Origin: Spirochaetota bacterium
Lineage (GTDB): Bacteria; Spirochaetota; Spirochaetia; DTKZ01
Assembly: GCA_029562045.1 (NCBI GenBank)
Contig: JAKQWJ010000263.1
Coordinates: 1-13,593 of the forward strand
Length of the DNA: 13,593 bases
Direction: 5' to 3'
The position numbers and the translations under genes were made by a program. Within the stretch, counting starts at the first letter, position 1; every line of letters begins with the position of its first letter. Of this stretch, positions 5,987-13,593 are shown piece after piece. The notes below the pieces were generated by a model. That model made no database searches. It was not told the DNA's origin and saw only the letters and a list, made by a program, of their open reading frames with translations.

Positions 5987-7344
5987 AAACTCTCGTCCCC
6001 GTTGCGGCGGCCCTTCTCCTCTTCGCCGCCGCCCCCTTTCTGCAGGCCCGGGAGCCCCTGGACCTGGATGTAGACACCGCCGTGGCCCTGGCCCTCCGGA
6101 GCAACCTGGGGATCGAGGCGGAACAGCTGAGTCTGGAGATGAAGCGCCTCCTGAAAGACACGGCCTACAATGTGTTCTACCCCCAGATCCTGGCGGGGGC
6201 GTCCCTCTCCCGAATGAACGAGGGCCCGTCGGCGGTTCCTATGCTGCTTCCCGGCCCATCCATCGGGTATTACACCCCGCCCCACACCTTCAGTCTGGGG
6301 ACCAGCGTCTCCGCCACCCTGCCCCTGTCCATCAGCATGATCCACGGGATCCGGCTGGTGCGGCAGGATTACCAGGCGGGCCTCCTGGGTCTGGAGACGG
6401 CCCGAAAGAAGCTGGCCCTGGCGGTGAGAAAAAGTTTTTACAGCCTCCTTGTTCTGGAGGAGGCCATCGCCCTGGCGGAACAGAACCTGGCGGCGGCATC
6501 CACCCGGTACGACCAGGCCCGGGCCAACTACCGCGCCGGCCTGGTGGACGAGTACAGCCTGCTGGCGGCCCAGGTGGCCATGGAGAGCATCCGCCCTGCG
6601 GTGGAGGAGGCCCGGAACGGCCGCGGCACCGCCCTTTTGGCCTTCAAGATGGACCTGGGGCTGGATTACGACGGGGAGATCCGCCTCACCGGCTCGGTGG
6701 AGCCGGCGGTCCTCTCCCTGGACGCGAAGGCTCTCACCGCCCGGCGCCTGTCGGAGAACCCGGATGTCCTGGCCCTGGTCCTGGCGGGACAGATCGCCGA
6801 AGAGCGGGTCAGGCTGCAGAACTCCGCCCTCTACCCGAACCTGAGCCTGATGTACAGCATGGATCCTACTTTCGGCGGCGACCCCTTCGGCGACTCCTGG
6901 TTTTCCGGAGACTGGAGCCAGCGGACGGGGATGCTCCGGATCGGTCTTTCCCTGAGCCTGGATTCCCTGCTGCCGGATTCCAGGGCCAGGAACGAGATCC
7001 GCCGGGCGGAGATCGACAGGGAGACCATCCGGATCCGCCTCTCCCAGGCCCTCCGGGGGACGGAGCTGGAAGTCCGCCGGATCGTCATGAATCTGGACAA
7101 GTCGGCGAAGGCCATCCGGGCCCTGGAGTCCAATGTGCGGCTGGCGGACAAGGCCAACCGGATGGGACAGGAGGCCTACAGGGCGGGGCTCCGGGAGTAC
7201 TCCCAGATTGAAACCACCGAGCTGGCGCTGCGGGAGGCCCGGCTCAATCTGCTCCGGGAAAAGTACAATTATCTTGCGGGCCTCCTGGACCTGGAATACA
7301 CCCTGAACACCAGTCTCGAAAAAATGGAAGGAACAAAAAAATGA
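5983..7344 (+). CDS. TolC-like outer membrane factor of an RND efflux pump
   Basis: This 453-residue protein is an outer membrane efflux protein (OEP/TolC family) that forms the exit duct of the tripartite pump. Residues 1-22 are a signal peptide with cleavage likely after LQA. There is no lipobox cysteine, so it is not an OprM-type lipoprotein. Two structural repeats are visible: the first starts near residue 27 (LDVDTAVALALRSNLGIEAE) and the second near 245 (LDAKALTARRLSENPDVLAL). Each has the family pattern of a helix with Asn near its end, followed by a Tyr-Pro strand entry (FYPQILAGASL, LYPNLSLMYS). Long helical stretches rich in Ala, Glu, Arg and Leu form the periplasmic coiled coils. 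The start overlaps the regulator stop by four bases and GGAGGG is at 5974-5979. Gene order before adaptor and permease matches besC in Borrelia. The exact symbol is not claimed. Confidence 0.9.
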   Translation: MKTLVPVAAALLLFAAAPFLQAREPLDLDVDTAVALALRSNLGIEAEQLSLEMKRLLKDTAYNVFYPQILAGASLSRMNEGPSAVPMLLPGPSIGYYTPPHTFSLGTSVSATLPLSISMIHGIRLVRQDYQAGLLGLETARKKLALAVRKSFYSLLVLEEAIALAEQNLAAASTRYDQARANYRAGLVDEYSLLAAQVAMESIRPAVEEARNGRGTALLAFKMDLGLDYDGEIRLTGSVEPAVLSLDAKALTARRLSENPDVLALVLAGQIAEERVRLQNSALYPNLSLMYSMDPTFGGDPFGDSWFSGDWSQRTGMLRIGLSLSLDSLLPDSRARNEIRRAEIDRETIRIRLSQALRGTELEVRRIVMNLDKSAKAIRALESNVRLADKANRMGQEAYRAGLREYSQIETTELALREARLNLLREKYNYLAGLLDLEYTLNTSLEKMEGTKK

Positions 7345-8327
7345 AACGAAACTGCGCCCGTCACCGGTGGCATGGAACTCTTCTCGCCGCAGGGGCGATG
7401 CTCCTCCTTCTGGGCGGCTGCAAAGGCGGAAAACCCGAGGCTCCCGGACCGGGCGGCCCCCCCCGCGTCCGGGGAGAGGCGGAGCAGGTCGTCTTCGCCG
7501 TCAACACCACCCGCTCGGTCCTGGGTCAGATAACCGACTACATCGAAGTCAACGGCGACGTGACCCCCCATTCCACGGTGGACCTCTACGCCGACATCGC
7601 CGGCAAGGTGGTGAGGCTTCCCATCAGCGTGGGCAGCCGGGTCTCCAAGGGAACCGTCATCGCCGAGGTGGACCCCTCCCGGCCCGGTTCGGTCTTCGTC
7701 GCCAGCCCGGTCCGCTCCTCCATCGACGGGACCGTCACCGACATACCGGTGAACGTGGGCACCACCGTGAGCCCCGCCGTTCCCGTCGCCCGGGTGGCCA
7801 CCACCGACCAGGTCCGGGTGGTCACCCACGTGGCGGAGAGGTTCATCTCCCGAATCCGCCCCGGCCTGGCGGCGATCCTGGAGTTCGAGGCCTTTCCGGG
7901 GGAGAAGTTTCCCGCCCGGATCTCCGAGGTGAGCCCCACGGTGGATCCCCAGACCCGGATGCTGGAGCTGAAGATCGACTTCCCCCGGCGGGATCCCCGG
8001 GTCAAGGCGGGAATGTTCGCCGCCATCAAGCTCATCACCGAGATGAAGGAGGGGATCGTCAAAATTCCCGCGGACTGCATCATCCGCCGCTTCGGTCAGA
8101 CCTTCGTCTTCGTGGTGAAACCGGATCCCGGGAACGCCTCGGGCCGGGTGGTGGAACGGCGGCAGGTGACCCCGGGAATCCTCATCGACGACAAGCTGGA
8201 GATCGCCGGGGGGCTGGAACCTGGCGAAGAGCTGGTCATCCAGGGGCAGACCCTGCTGGAGGACGGTTCGGCGGTCAAGGTGGTGGGGGAAGTCCCTCCC
8301 CTTCCCTCGGTGGACAGGCTCGATTAG
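7341..8327 (+). CDS. RND membrane-fusion (periplasmic adaptor) lipoprotein, hairpin-less type
   Basis: This 328-residue adaptor would link the RND permease to the outer membrane factor. The N-terminus has a lipoprotein signal ending LLLLGGC, with Cys27 as the lipidated residue, followed by a Gly/Pro-rich linker. The two lipoyl half-motifs lie at about residues 80-111 and 121-152 (VGSRVSKGTVIAEVDPS and IDGTVTDIPVNVGTTVSP). Only about ten residues lie between them, where AcrA has a long alpha-helical hairpin. Barrel and membrane-proximal domains follow (about 155-235 and 236-318), including AGMFAAIKL and GLEPGEELVIQG, which are typical of HlyD/AcrA-type adaptors. The ATG at 7341 overlaps the tolC-like stop and has AAGGA at 7328-7332. 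A hairpin-less adaptor is known from the spirochaete pump protein BesA, which supports the spirochaete reading. Family identity is secure; substrate unknown. Confidence 0.92.
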   Translation: MKRNCARHRWHGTLLAAGAMLLLLGGCKGGKPEAPGPGGPPRVRGEAEQVVFAVNTTRSVLGQITDYIEVNGDVTPHSTVDLYADIAGKVVRLPISVGSRVSKGTVIAEVDPSRPGSVFVASPVRSSIDGTVTDIPVNVGTTVSPAVPVARVATTDQVRVVTHVAERFISRIRPGLAAILEFEAFPGEKFPARISEVSPTVDPQTRMLELKIDFPRRDPRVKAGMFAAIKLITEMKEGIVKIPADCIIRRFGQTFVFVVKPDPGNASGRVVERRQVTPGILIDDKLEIAGGLEPGEELVIQGQTLLEDGSAVKVVGEVPPLPSVDRLD

Positions 8328-8336
8328 GAGGCCATT

Positions 8337-11300
8337 ATGGTAGCGAAGAGCGCGGTCAAGCGCCCCACCACGGTCCTCATCATCTTTGTCCTCACCGTGG
8401 GCTTCGGGCTGTACTCCATCTCCGACCTGGCCATCGACCTGTACCCGGAGATCTCCCCGCCGGTCCTGCTTCTGTTCACCAACTACCCCGGGGCGGGCCC
8501 GGAAGAGATCGAGGAGACCGTCACCCGGCCGCTGGAGGGGGCGCTGAGCAACGTGTCCAACATCGAAAAAATAACCAGCGTCTCCTCCGAAGGGTCAAGC
8601 CAGATAATGCTGCAGTTCACCTGGGGCACCAACATGGACGAGGCCCCCAGCGAGGTCCGGGACAAGCTGGAGTTCGTCAAGGACTACCTTCCCGCCCAGG
8701 CGACGACGCCGCAGATTTTCAAGTTCGACCCCGCGATGATCCCCATCCTGCAGCTCATGGTCACGGGGAACCGGAGCCCCGAGGAGCTGAAGGAGGTGGC
8801 CGAGAACATCATCCAGCCCCGGATCGAGCAGGTGGAGGGGGTTTCGCTGACCTCCGTCAGCGGCGGCCGGAACAGGACCATCATGGTGGAGATCCCCCAG
8901 AACCGCCTGGAGGCCTACAACCTGACTCTTACCCAGGTGTCCGCCATGCTCCGGGGCCAGAACCTGCAGGTCAGCGCCGGAAGCATCGAGGAGGGCTCCC
9001 GGAACTATCTGGTCCGCACCAGCGGCGAGTACCGGAGTCTGGACGAGATCCGCAACACCGTGGTGGCCTACAAGGGCTCGGCGGCCGGCCTGATGAACCC
9101 CTCCGCCCATGCGGGCCTGGCCATCCGTCTGCGGGACATCGCCAATGTCTACGACGGTTTCCGCCGGGAGGACAGCCGGGTCTTCATCAACGGCAAACCC
9201 GGCATCTATGTCATCGTGCAGAAGCAGAGCGGAACCAATTCGGTCCGCACCGCCGACCGGGTCATGGCCCGGCTGCCCAAGATCAACCAGGAGATACCGG
9301 TGGGGATGCGCGTGGAGGTGATGTACGACACCACCAAGATCATCCGGGACTCCCTGGCCCAGGTCTCCTCGTCGGCAATTTCCGGGGCCGTCCTGGCGGT
9401 GGTGATCCTCTTCGTCTTTCTCCGGAGCCTGAAGTCCACCCTCATCATCGGCATATCCATCCCCGTTTCCATCGTGGTCACCATGATGCTGATGTACTTC
9501 GCCGGCCTCACCCTGAACCTGATGACCCTGACGGGACTGGCCCTGGGGGTGGGGATGCTGGTGGACAACTCCATCGTCATTCTGGAAAACATCTACCGCT
9601 ACCGGGAGAAGGGGGCCAAGCTCACCGCCGCCTCCATCCTGGGGACCCAGGAGATGGTCACCGCCGTAACGGCATCGACCCTGACCACCATCGTGGTTTT
9701 CGCCCCCGTGGCCATTCTGAAGAGCCAGCTGGGCATGATCGGGGAGATGCTCTCCAGCCTCTCCTTCACCATCGTCATCTCCCTCACCGCGTCGCTGGTG
9801 ACGGCCATATTCCTGGTTCCTGCTTTGACCAGCCGCTACCTCCCCCTGTCGTCCCGCAAGGAGGAGCCCCTGACGGGGGTCCTGAAAAGCCTGGACGACC
9901 GGATGGCCCGGTTCTTCGACGGGCTGGACAACCTGTACAAGAAGTCCCTCCGCCTGGTTCTGCGGCATCGCCTGGCCACCGTCCTGGGGATAATCGCGGT
10001 TTTCATCGGCAGCCTCTTTCTCATCCCCCTCACCGGTTTCGAGTTCATGCCCAACATGCAGGACGACATGGTGATGGTCAACGTGGAGCTCCCCATCGGG
10101 ACGAAGCTGGACATCACCGAATCGCTGCTGAAGAGGCTGGAGCTGGTGGTGAAAAACGACGTGAAGGGCTACAGGGACATCGTCGTCACCGCCGGAACCC
10201 GATCCTTCTTCGGTTTCCTGGGAGGCAACCAGACCCACAAGGGGAGTCTGACGGTGATGCTCCCCCCCTACGCCCGGAGGATCGACACCTCCGACACCGT
10301 CAAGGCCAAGCTCCGGGCACGGTTCAACGATTTCCCGTCGGCGGTGTTTTCCTTCAGCCAGGGGGGCGGCCCCCGGGGCAACCCCACGCCCATCGACATC
10401 CTGGTGAAATCCGACGACCTGTCCCGGAGCAAGGAGGTGGCGGAGAAGATCCGCCTCCTTCTGAAAGATAACATTCCGGAGGTCACCGAACCCACGGTGG
10501 ACCTGAAGGACGGCCTGCCCCAGGTGGAGATCGTCATCAACCGGGACCGGGCCTATGACTTAGGTCTGAACATCGCCTCCATCGGCGCGGAGATCCGGGC
10601 CAACATCGACGGCATCGAGTCGTCGAAGTACCGGGAAAAGGGTTCGGAGTACGACATCGTCGTCATCCTGGACCCCCGGGACCGGGACTCCATCCCTGAC
10701 CTGAACAAGCTCTTCGTCATGAACCCCCAGGGACGGAGGATCCCCCTGGCGGGTTTCGCCGGCCTGGAAAGGACCACCGGCCCGGTGAACATCAACCGGG
10801 AAAACCAGACCCGGGTCATCCATGTCACCGCCGGAGTGGTGCCGAAAACCGACCTCAGCAAAACCGAAGCCAGGATCCGCGCTCTCATCGCCCGGGAGAT
10901 CCCCGCCGACGATTCCTACACCATCGAGTTCTCCGGGGATTACGCCGATCTCATGAAGTACGGAAGCAAGCTGATCATCATCCTGATCATCTCGGTGGCC
11001 CTGGTCTTCGGGGTCATGGCGAGCCAGTTCGAATCCTTCCTGGATCCTTTCATCATCCTGTTCACCATTCCGCTGACCCTGATCGGGGTCATCCTGATCC
11101 ACGTGATGACCCATACCAACTTCAGCACCTTCACCGCCGTGGGGATCGTGACTCTGGCGGGGGTGGTGGTTAACAACGGCATCGTTCTGGTGGACTACAC
11201 CAATCTCCTGCGAAAAAGAGGCCTGCCCATCCGAACGGCCTGCGTCGAAGCCGGCGGCAACCGGCTCCGCCCCATCCTGATGACCACCCTGACCACCATC

Positions 11301-11555
11301 CTGGGACTTCTCCCCATCGCGGTGGTGGAAAGCGAGGGGGCGGATCTGGTTAAGCCCATCAGCATGACCCTGCTGGGAGGGCTGTCCGTCAGCTCCTTCT
11401 TCACCCTGTTCCTGGTCCCGGTGATCTATTCCTTCTTCAACGAGATCTCGGAAAAACGGGAGGTCCGCCGGGAAGCGAAACGGCAGCGGATCCGGGAGGC
11501 CCGACGGATCACCATGGGCCCGGCGGAGCAGAGCGCCGGAGGAGGCGAGATATGA
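8337..11555 (+). CDS. RND efflux permease (AcrB/HAE family)
   Basis: This 1072-residue inner membrane transporter is the proton-driven engine of the pump and has the normal RND length. The N-terminus (KSAVKRPTTVLIIFVLTVGF) is the first membrane helix, followed by a large periplasmic porter domain with LYPEISPPVLLLFTNYPGAG and NIEKITSVSSEGSS. A block of helices starts near residue 345, and the layout repeats in the second half, with the second large loop from about residue 560. The TM4 motif is GMLVDNSIVILEN (residues 406-418) and the TM10 motif VVVNNGIVLVDY (Asn946, Asn947). The AcrB relay residues Asp-Asp and Lys are thus Asp410-Asn411 and Asn946. The similar VNNGIVL pattern is common in bacterial HAE relatives, so the pump is probably active. 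AGGAGG at 8326-8331 precedes the ATG at 8337, nine bases after the adaptor stop. The C-terminus is a basic cytoplasmic tail. Drug, lipid or other hydrophobic export cannot be told apart. Confidence 0.95.
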   Translation: MVAKSAVKRPTTVLIIFVLTVGFGLYSISDLAIDLYPEISPPVLLLFTNYPGAGPEEIEETVTRPLEGALSNVSNIEKITSVSSEGSSQIMLQFTWGTNMDEAPSEVRDKLEFVKDYLPAQATTPQIFKFDPAMIPILQLMVTGNRSPEELKEVAENIIQPRIEQVEGVSLTSVSGGRNRTIMVEIPQNRLEAYNLTLTQVSAMLRGQNLQVSAGSIEEGSRNYLVRTSGEYRSLDEIRNTVVAYKGSAAGLMNPSAHAGLAIRLRDIANVYDGFRREDSRVFINGKPGIYVIVQKQSGTNSVRTADRVMARLPKINQEIPVGMRVEVMYDTTKIIRDSLAQVSSSAISGAVLAVVILFVFLRSLKSTLIIGISIPVSIVVTMMLMYFAGLTLNLMTLTGLALGVGMLVDNSIVILENIYRYREKGAKLTAASILGTQEMVTAVTASTLTTIVVFAPVAILKSQLGMIGEMLSSLSFTIVISLTASLVTAIFLVPALTSRYLPLSSRKEEPLTGVLKSLDDRMARFFDGLDNLYKKSLRLVLRHRLATVLGIIAVFIGSLFLIPLTGFEFMPNMQDDMVMVNVELPIGTKLDITESLLKRLELVVKNDVKGYRDIVVTAGTRSFFGFLGGNQTHKGSLTVMLPPYARRIDTSDTVKAKLRARFNDFPSAVFSFSQGGGPRGNPTPIDILVKSDDLSRSKEVAEKIRLLLKDNIPEVTEPTVDLKDGLPQVEIVINRDRAYDLGLNIASIGAEIRANIDGIESSKYREKGSEYDIVVILDPRDRDSIPDLNKLFVMNPQGRRIPLAGFAGLERTTGPVNINRENQTRVIHVTAGVVPKTDLSKTEARIRALIAREIPADDSYTIEFSGDYADLMKYGSKLIIILIISVALVFGVMASQFESFLDPFIILFTIPLTLIGVILIHVMTHTNFSTFTAVGIVTLAGVVVNNGIVLVDYTNLLRKRGLPIRTACVEAGGNRLRPILMTTLTTILGLLPIAVVESEGADLVKPISMTLLGGLSVSSFFTLFLVPVIYSFFNEISEKREVRREAKRQRIREARRITMGPAEQSAGGGEI

Positions 11556-11842
11556 AAAAACTGGAAATCATCGCGAACCAGTCCGTGGAAGAGGACCTGT
11601 TCGAGCTGTTGCGGAACCGGAAGGTGGGAAGCCGCTACACCAAGATACCGGCGGTCCACGGGGCCGGAGACTCGAACCCCAAGCAGGGGGACGGGGTCTG
11701 GCCGGAGGAGAACTTCCTGCTGATCCTCTACTGTGACGAGGTCGAGGCCGCGGCGGTCCGGGACGCGCTGCGGGAGCTGAAAAGCTACTTCCCCCGGGAG
11801 GGGATACGGCTCTTTGAGCTGGACGCTACCCAGACCGTCTAG
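11552..11842 (+). CDS. PII-like PG0541-family transporter-associated protein
   Basis: This 96-residue cytoplasmic protein resembles the PG0541 family, small PII-like ferredoxin-fold proteins encoded next to RND transporters. Features that match my recall of the family are the opening KKLEIIANQSVEEDLFELL, the middle segment YTKIPAVHGAGDSNPKQGDG, then WPEENFLLILYCD (about residues 50-62) and a final FPREGIRLFELD. The alternation of a strand, helix, flexible glycine-rich loop, strand, helix and strand fits the PII fold, with the glycine-rich part as the likely T-loop-like segment. The ATG at 11552 overlaps the permease stop as ATGA, with AGGAGG at 11540-11545 inside the permease gene, so the two are translationally coupled. 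A regulatory or sensing role at the permease is inferred from context; the ligand is unknown. The family call rests on remembered motifs. Confidence 0.8.
   Translation: MKKLEIIANQSVEEDLFELLRNRKVGSRYTKIPAVHGAGDSNPKQGDGVWPEENFLLILYCDEVEAAAVRDALRELKSYFPREGIRLFELDATQTV
11797..11816 (+). promoter_or_regulatory. Ribosome binding site and TTG start of the U32 gene
   Basis: GGAGG at 11797-11801, inside a longer GGGAGGGG run, lies 12 bases before the TTG at 11814-11816. The spacer is longer than ideal. No other start codon is available upstream of the conserved ELLAPAGD motif after the in-frame stop at 11778, so this site decides the start. The site is inside the PII-like gene, so coupling to its translation is plausible. 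Confidence 0.55.
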
Positions 11843-13593
11843 GGGAGAGCTCCTGGCCCCCGCGGGGGACCTGACCGCCGGGCTTTTGGCCCTGGAAAGC
11901 GGCGCCGACGCCCTGTATCTGGGCCTGTCGGAGTTTTCCGCCCGCCGGGCGGCCCGGAACTTTTCCCTTCGGGACTTCGCCCGGATCAAGGCGGCGGCGG
12001 AAAAAGCCGGGGCCCGGGTCTACGCGGCCATGAACATCCTTCTCCGGGACGGGGAGCCGGCCCGGGCGGCGGGGATTCTCCTGGATCTGAAGGCCCTGGG
12101 GGTGGACGGCATTATCGTTCAGGACCTGGGGCTCCTGGCCGTTTTACGGGAACATTTTCCCGACCTGTCCGTCCACGCCTCCACCCAGATGGGGGTCCAC
12201 AATTCCGCCGGAGTGGAAGTCCTGAAGCGCCTGGGGGCGCGCCGGGTCGTCCTGTCCCGGGAGCTTTCCTTTCAGGAGATCCGCCGCATCCGGGACGACC
12301 ACCCGGACATGGAGCTGGAAGTCTTCATCCACGGGGCCCTGTGCTACTCCTTCTCGGGGCTCTGCCTGGCCTCGGGCCTGATGCTGGGACGGTCCGGGAA
12401 CCGGGGGGACTGCGCCCAGATCTGCCGCACCTGGTTTCAGGCTCACCCGGACGAGGGAGCTGCCGGGGGCGCCGCAGCAGAAGGTTTTCGGCAGAGGGGA
12501 TACTTTTTCTCCTGCAACGACCTGGCGGCCCGGGATGACCTGCTGCGGCTCCGGGATCTGGGGGTGGCGGCCTTCAAGATCGAGGGTCGGATGAAGCCCC
12601 CCGCCTGGGTGGCCGCCGTCACCGCCTACTACCGGGCCGTTCTGGACGGGACGGACCCCCGGGACGCGGAGGAACACGTCCGCCGGGCCCAGGTCCTCTT
12701 CTCCCGGCGGCCCACCCGGGGCCATCTTCCCGGGGTGGAAAGCGAGGGCCTTCTTTCCCCCGACTACCCGGGCCACCGGGGGCTTCCCGCGGGCAGGGTT
12801 GCGGAGCTTCGCCGGGGGGTCCGGCCGGGCCTGGTGGTGAAGCTGACCCAGGACCTGGCGGTTCGGGACGCTCTTCTTTACTTCGCCGAACCCGGGGCGG
12901 GAGGACTCCGCCGGGAAGAACCGGGGGGCGGAGACAGGAGCCCCCGGGAGCCGGTCCGTTTCTCCGTGGAAGGCCTGGAGACCCGGACGGGAAAAACCTC
13001 CTTCGCCCGGGCGGGGGAGGAGGTGTTCATCCCCCGGGTCCTGCCTTCTCCGCCGGGGGCCCCCGGAGACCTGCTTCCCCCGCCGGGGACGGAGCTTTTC
13101 AAGATCGCTCTCCACGATTCCCGAACCCCGGAACCCGGGGGAAGCCTGGCGGAGAAAAAAATCCCCCTGGATCTCCAGGTCCGCCTCCTCCCCGACGGGG
13201 TGATCCTTTCCGTTTCCCCGGAGCCCTGGATCCCCCGGGGTCTTCAGGAATTCTTTCCCGCCGCGCCGGAGCCGGGCAGGGTTTCCCGGCCCTTCCTGGA
13301 AATGGTCAGGGAACGCCTCTCCCCTCCCGGAGATTCCCTCTTCTCCCTGGGGAACTTCCACGGAATCAACGACACGGGATTCCCGTCGGACGGTATTTAC
13401 CTGAATCCCTCCCGGCTGAAGGAGATGCGCCGGTCATTCTACCGGCTGGTGGATGAGGCCCGGGAGGAGGCCCGAAAAGAACTGGCCGCGGCGGTCCTGG
13501 CAAAGGCGGGGCTTTCGGAGCCCCCTGGGGCGGAGCCTCCCGGGGGACGGAGGACAGGCCGCGCCGGAGAGGTCCCGCCGCCGCTGCCGCCTT
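11814..13593 (+). CDS. Peptidase U32-family protein, 3' truncated by window end
   Basis: The frame is open from 11781 to the window end and encodes at least 593 residues from a proposed TTG start at 11814. The N-terminus has ELLAPAGDLTAGLLALESGA from residue 12, a hallmark of the U32 family. HASTQMGVHN, VFIHGALCYSFSGLC, GRSGNRGDCAQICR and KIEGRMK (residues 255-261) follow in the family order. Cysteines C177, C184, C200, C204 and C234 are spaced like the [4Fe-4S] ligands of characterised U32 proteins such as UbiU. Many U32 members act in RNA hydroxylation (RlhA, TrhP) or ubiquinone synthesis rather than as proteases, so the old peptidase name is only a family label. The region after about residue 300 is a second domain of the large U32 type and ends in a Pro/Gly-rich stretch at the edge. 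No ATG or GTG lies between the upstream stop at 11778 and the conserved motif, so TTG is the best start. It overlaps the PII-like gene by 29 bases. Confidence 0.87.
   Translation, partial: MSWTLPRPSRGELLAPAGDLTAGLLALESGADALYLGLSEFSARRAARNFSLRDFARIKAAAEKAGARVYAAMNILLRDGEPARAAGILLDLKALGVDGIIVQDLGLLAVLREHFPDLSVHASTQMGVHNSAGVEVLKRLGARRVVLSRELSFQEIRRIRDDHPDMELEVFIHGALCYSFSGLCLASGLMLGRSGNRGDCAQICRTWFQAHPDEGAAGGAAAEGFRQRGYFFSCNDLAARDDLLRLRDLGVAAFKIEGRMKPPAWVAAVTAYYRAVLDGTDPRDAEEHVRRAQVLFSRRPTRGHLPGVESEGLLSPDYPGHRGLPAGRVAELRRGVRPGLVVKLTQDLAVRDALLYFAEPGAGGLRREEPGGGDRSPREPVRFSVEGLETRTGKTSFARAGEEVFIPRVLPSPPGAPGDLLPPPGTELFKIALHDSRTPEPGGSLAEKKIPLDLQVRLLPDGVILSVSPEPWIPRGLQEFFPAAPEPGRVSRPFLEMVRERLSPPGDSLFSLGNFHGINDTGFPSDGIYLNPSRLKEMRRSFYRLVDEAREEARKELAAAVLAKAGLSEPPGAEPPGGRRTGRAGEVPPPLPP

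Noticed and set aside
8595..10238. 547-codon minus-strand frame opposite the permease
   Set aside because: The product is a Gly/His/Asp/Gln-rich shadow caused by codon bias of the RND gene.
7367..10471. 1034-codon plus-strand frame overlapping the adaptor and permease
   Set aside because: Arg/Pro/Gly/His-rich product without motifs, in conflict with two confidently identified genes.
12144..13361. 405-codon open frame on the minus strand opposite the U32 gene
   Set aside because: It is a GC-rich shadow of the U32 frame, which has clear family motifs; the minus-strand product is Pro/Gly/Arg-rich with no recognisable domain.

Overview
The window (about two thirds G+C, almost fully coding, every supported gene on the + strand) holds two gene clusters separated by one 349-base spacer. 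No tRNA, rRNA, CRISPR array, insertion sequence or phage gene was seen. The best guess for the source is an anaerobic or facultative diderm bacterium, possibly a high-GC spirochaete. The reasons are the rnfCDGEAB gene order, a long multi-cluster RnfB, and an outer membrane factor / adaptor / RND order with a hairpin-less adaptor like the BesCAB pump of Borrelia. The taxonomic guess is an inference and is not secure.

Region 1 (1-4356) is the rnf operon: the 3' part of rnfC, then complete rnfD, rnfG, rnfE, rnfA and rnfB. The genes overlap by 4 bases or are separated by 1-8 bases, with strong Shine-Dalgarno sites. Together they encode the membrane ferredoxin:NAD+ oxidoreductase, which couples electron transfer between ferredoxin and NAD to Na+ or H+ movement across the inner membrane.

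Region 2 (4357-4705) is the only real intergenic region. It holds GC-rich hairpins just after rnfB and two pairs of direct repeats that both have a 17-base period. It ends in a near-consensus sigma70-type promoter followed at once by a 20-base imperfect palindrome that looks like a TetR-family operator.

Region 3 (4706-13593) reads as one transcription unit from that promoter. It starts with an unusual regulator made of two complete TetR units in one polypeptide. A TolC-like outer membrane factor, a lipoprotein membrane-fusion adaptor without the usual coiled-coil hairpin, and an RND permease follow. Next come a small PII-like protein of the PG0541 transporter-associated family and a peptidase-U32-family protein that runs off the window. 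Most junctions are ATGA overlaps, so translation is probably coupled. The proposed circuit is that the double TetR represses its own operon through the operator at 4671-4690, an unknown ligand relieves this, and the tripartite pump is made together with a PII-like accessory protein. The tandem regulator, the hairpin-less adaptor and the PII-like protein are the most interesting parts.
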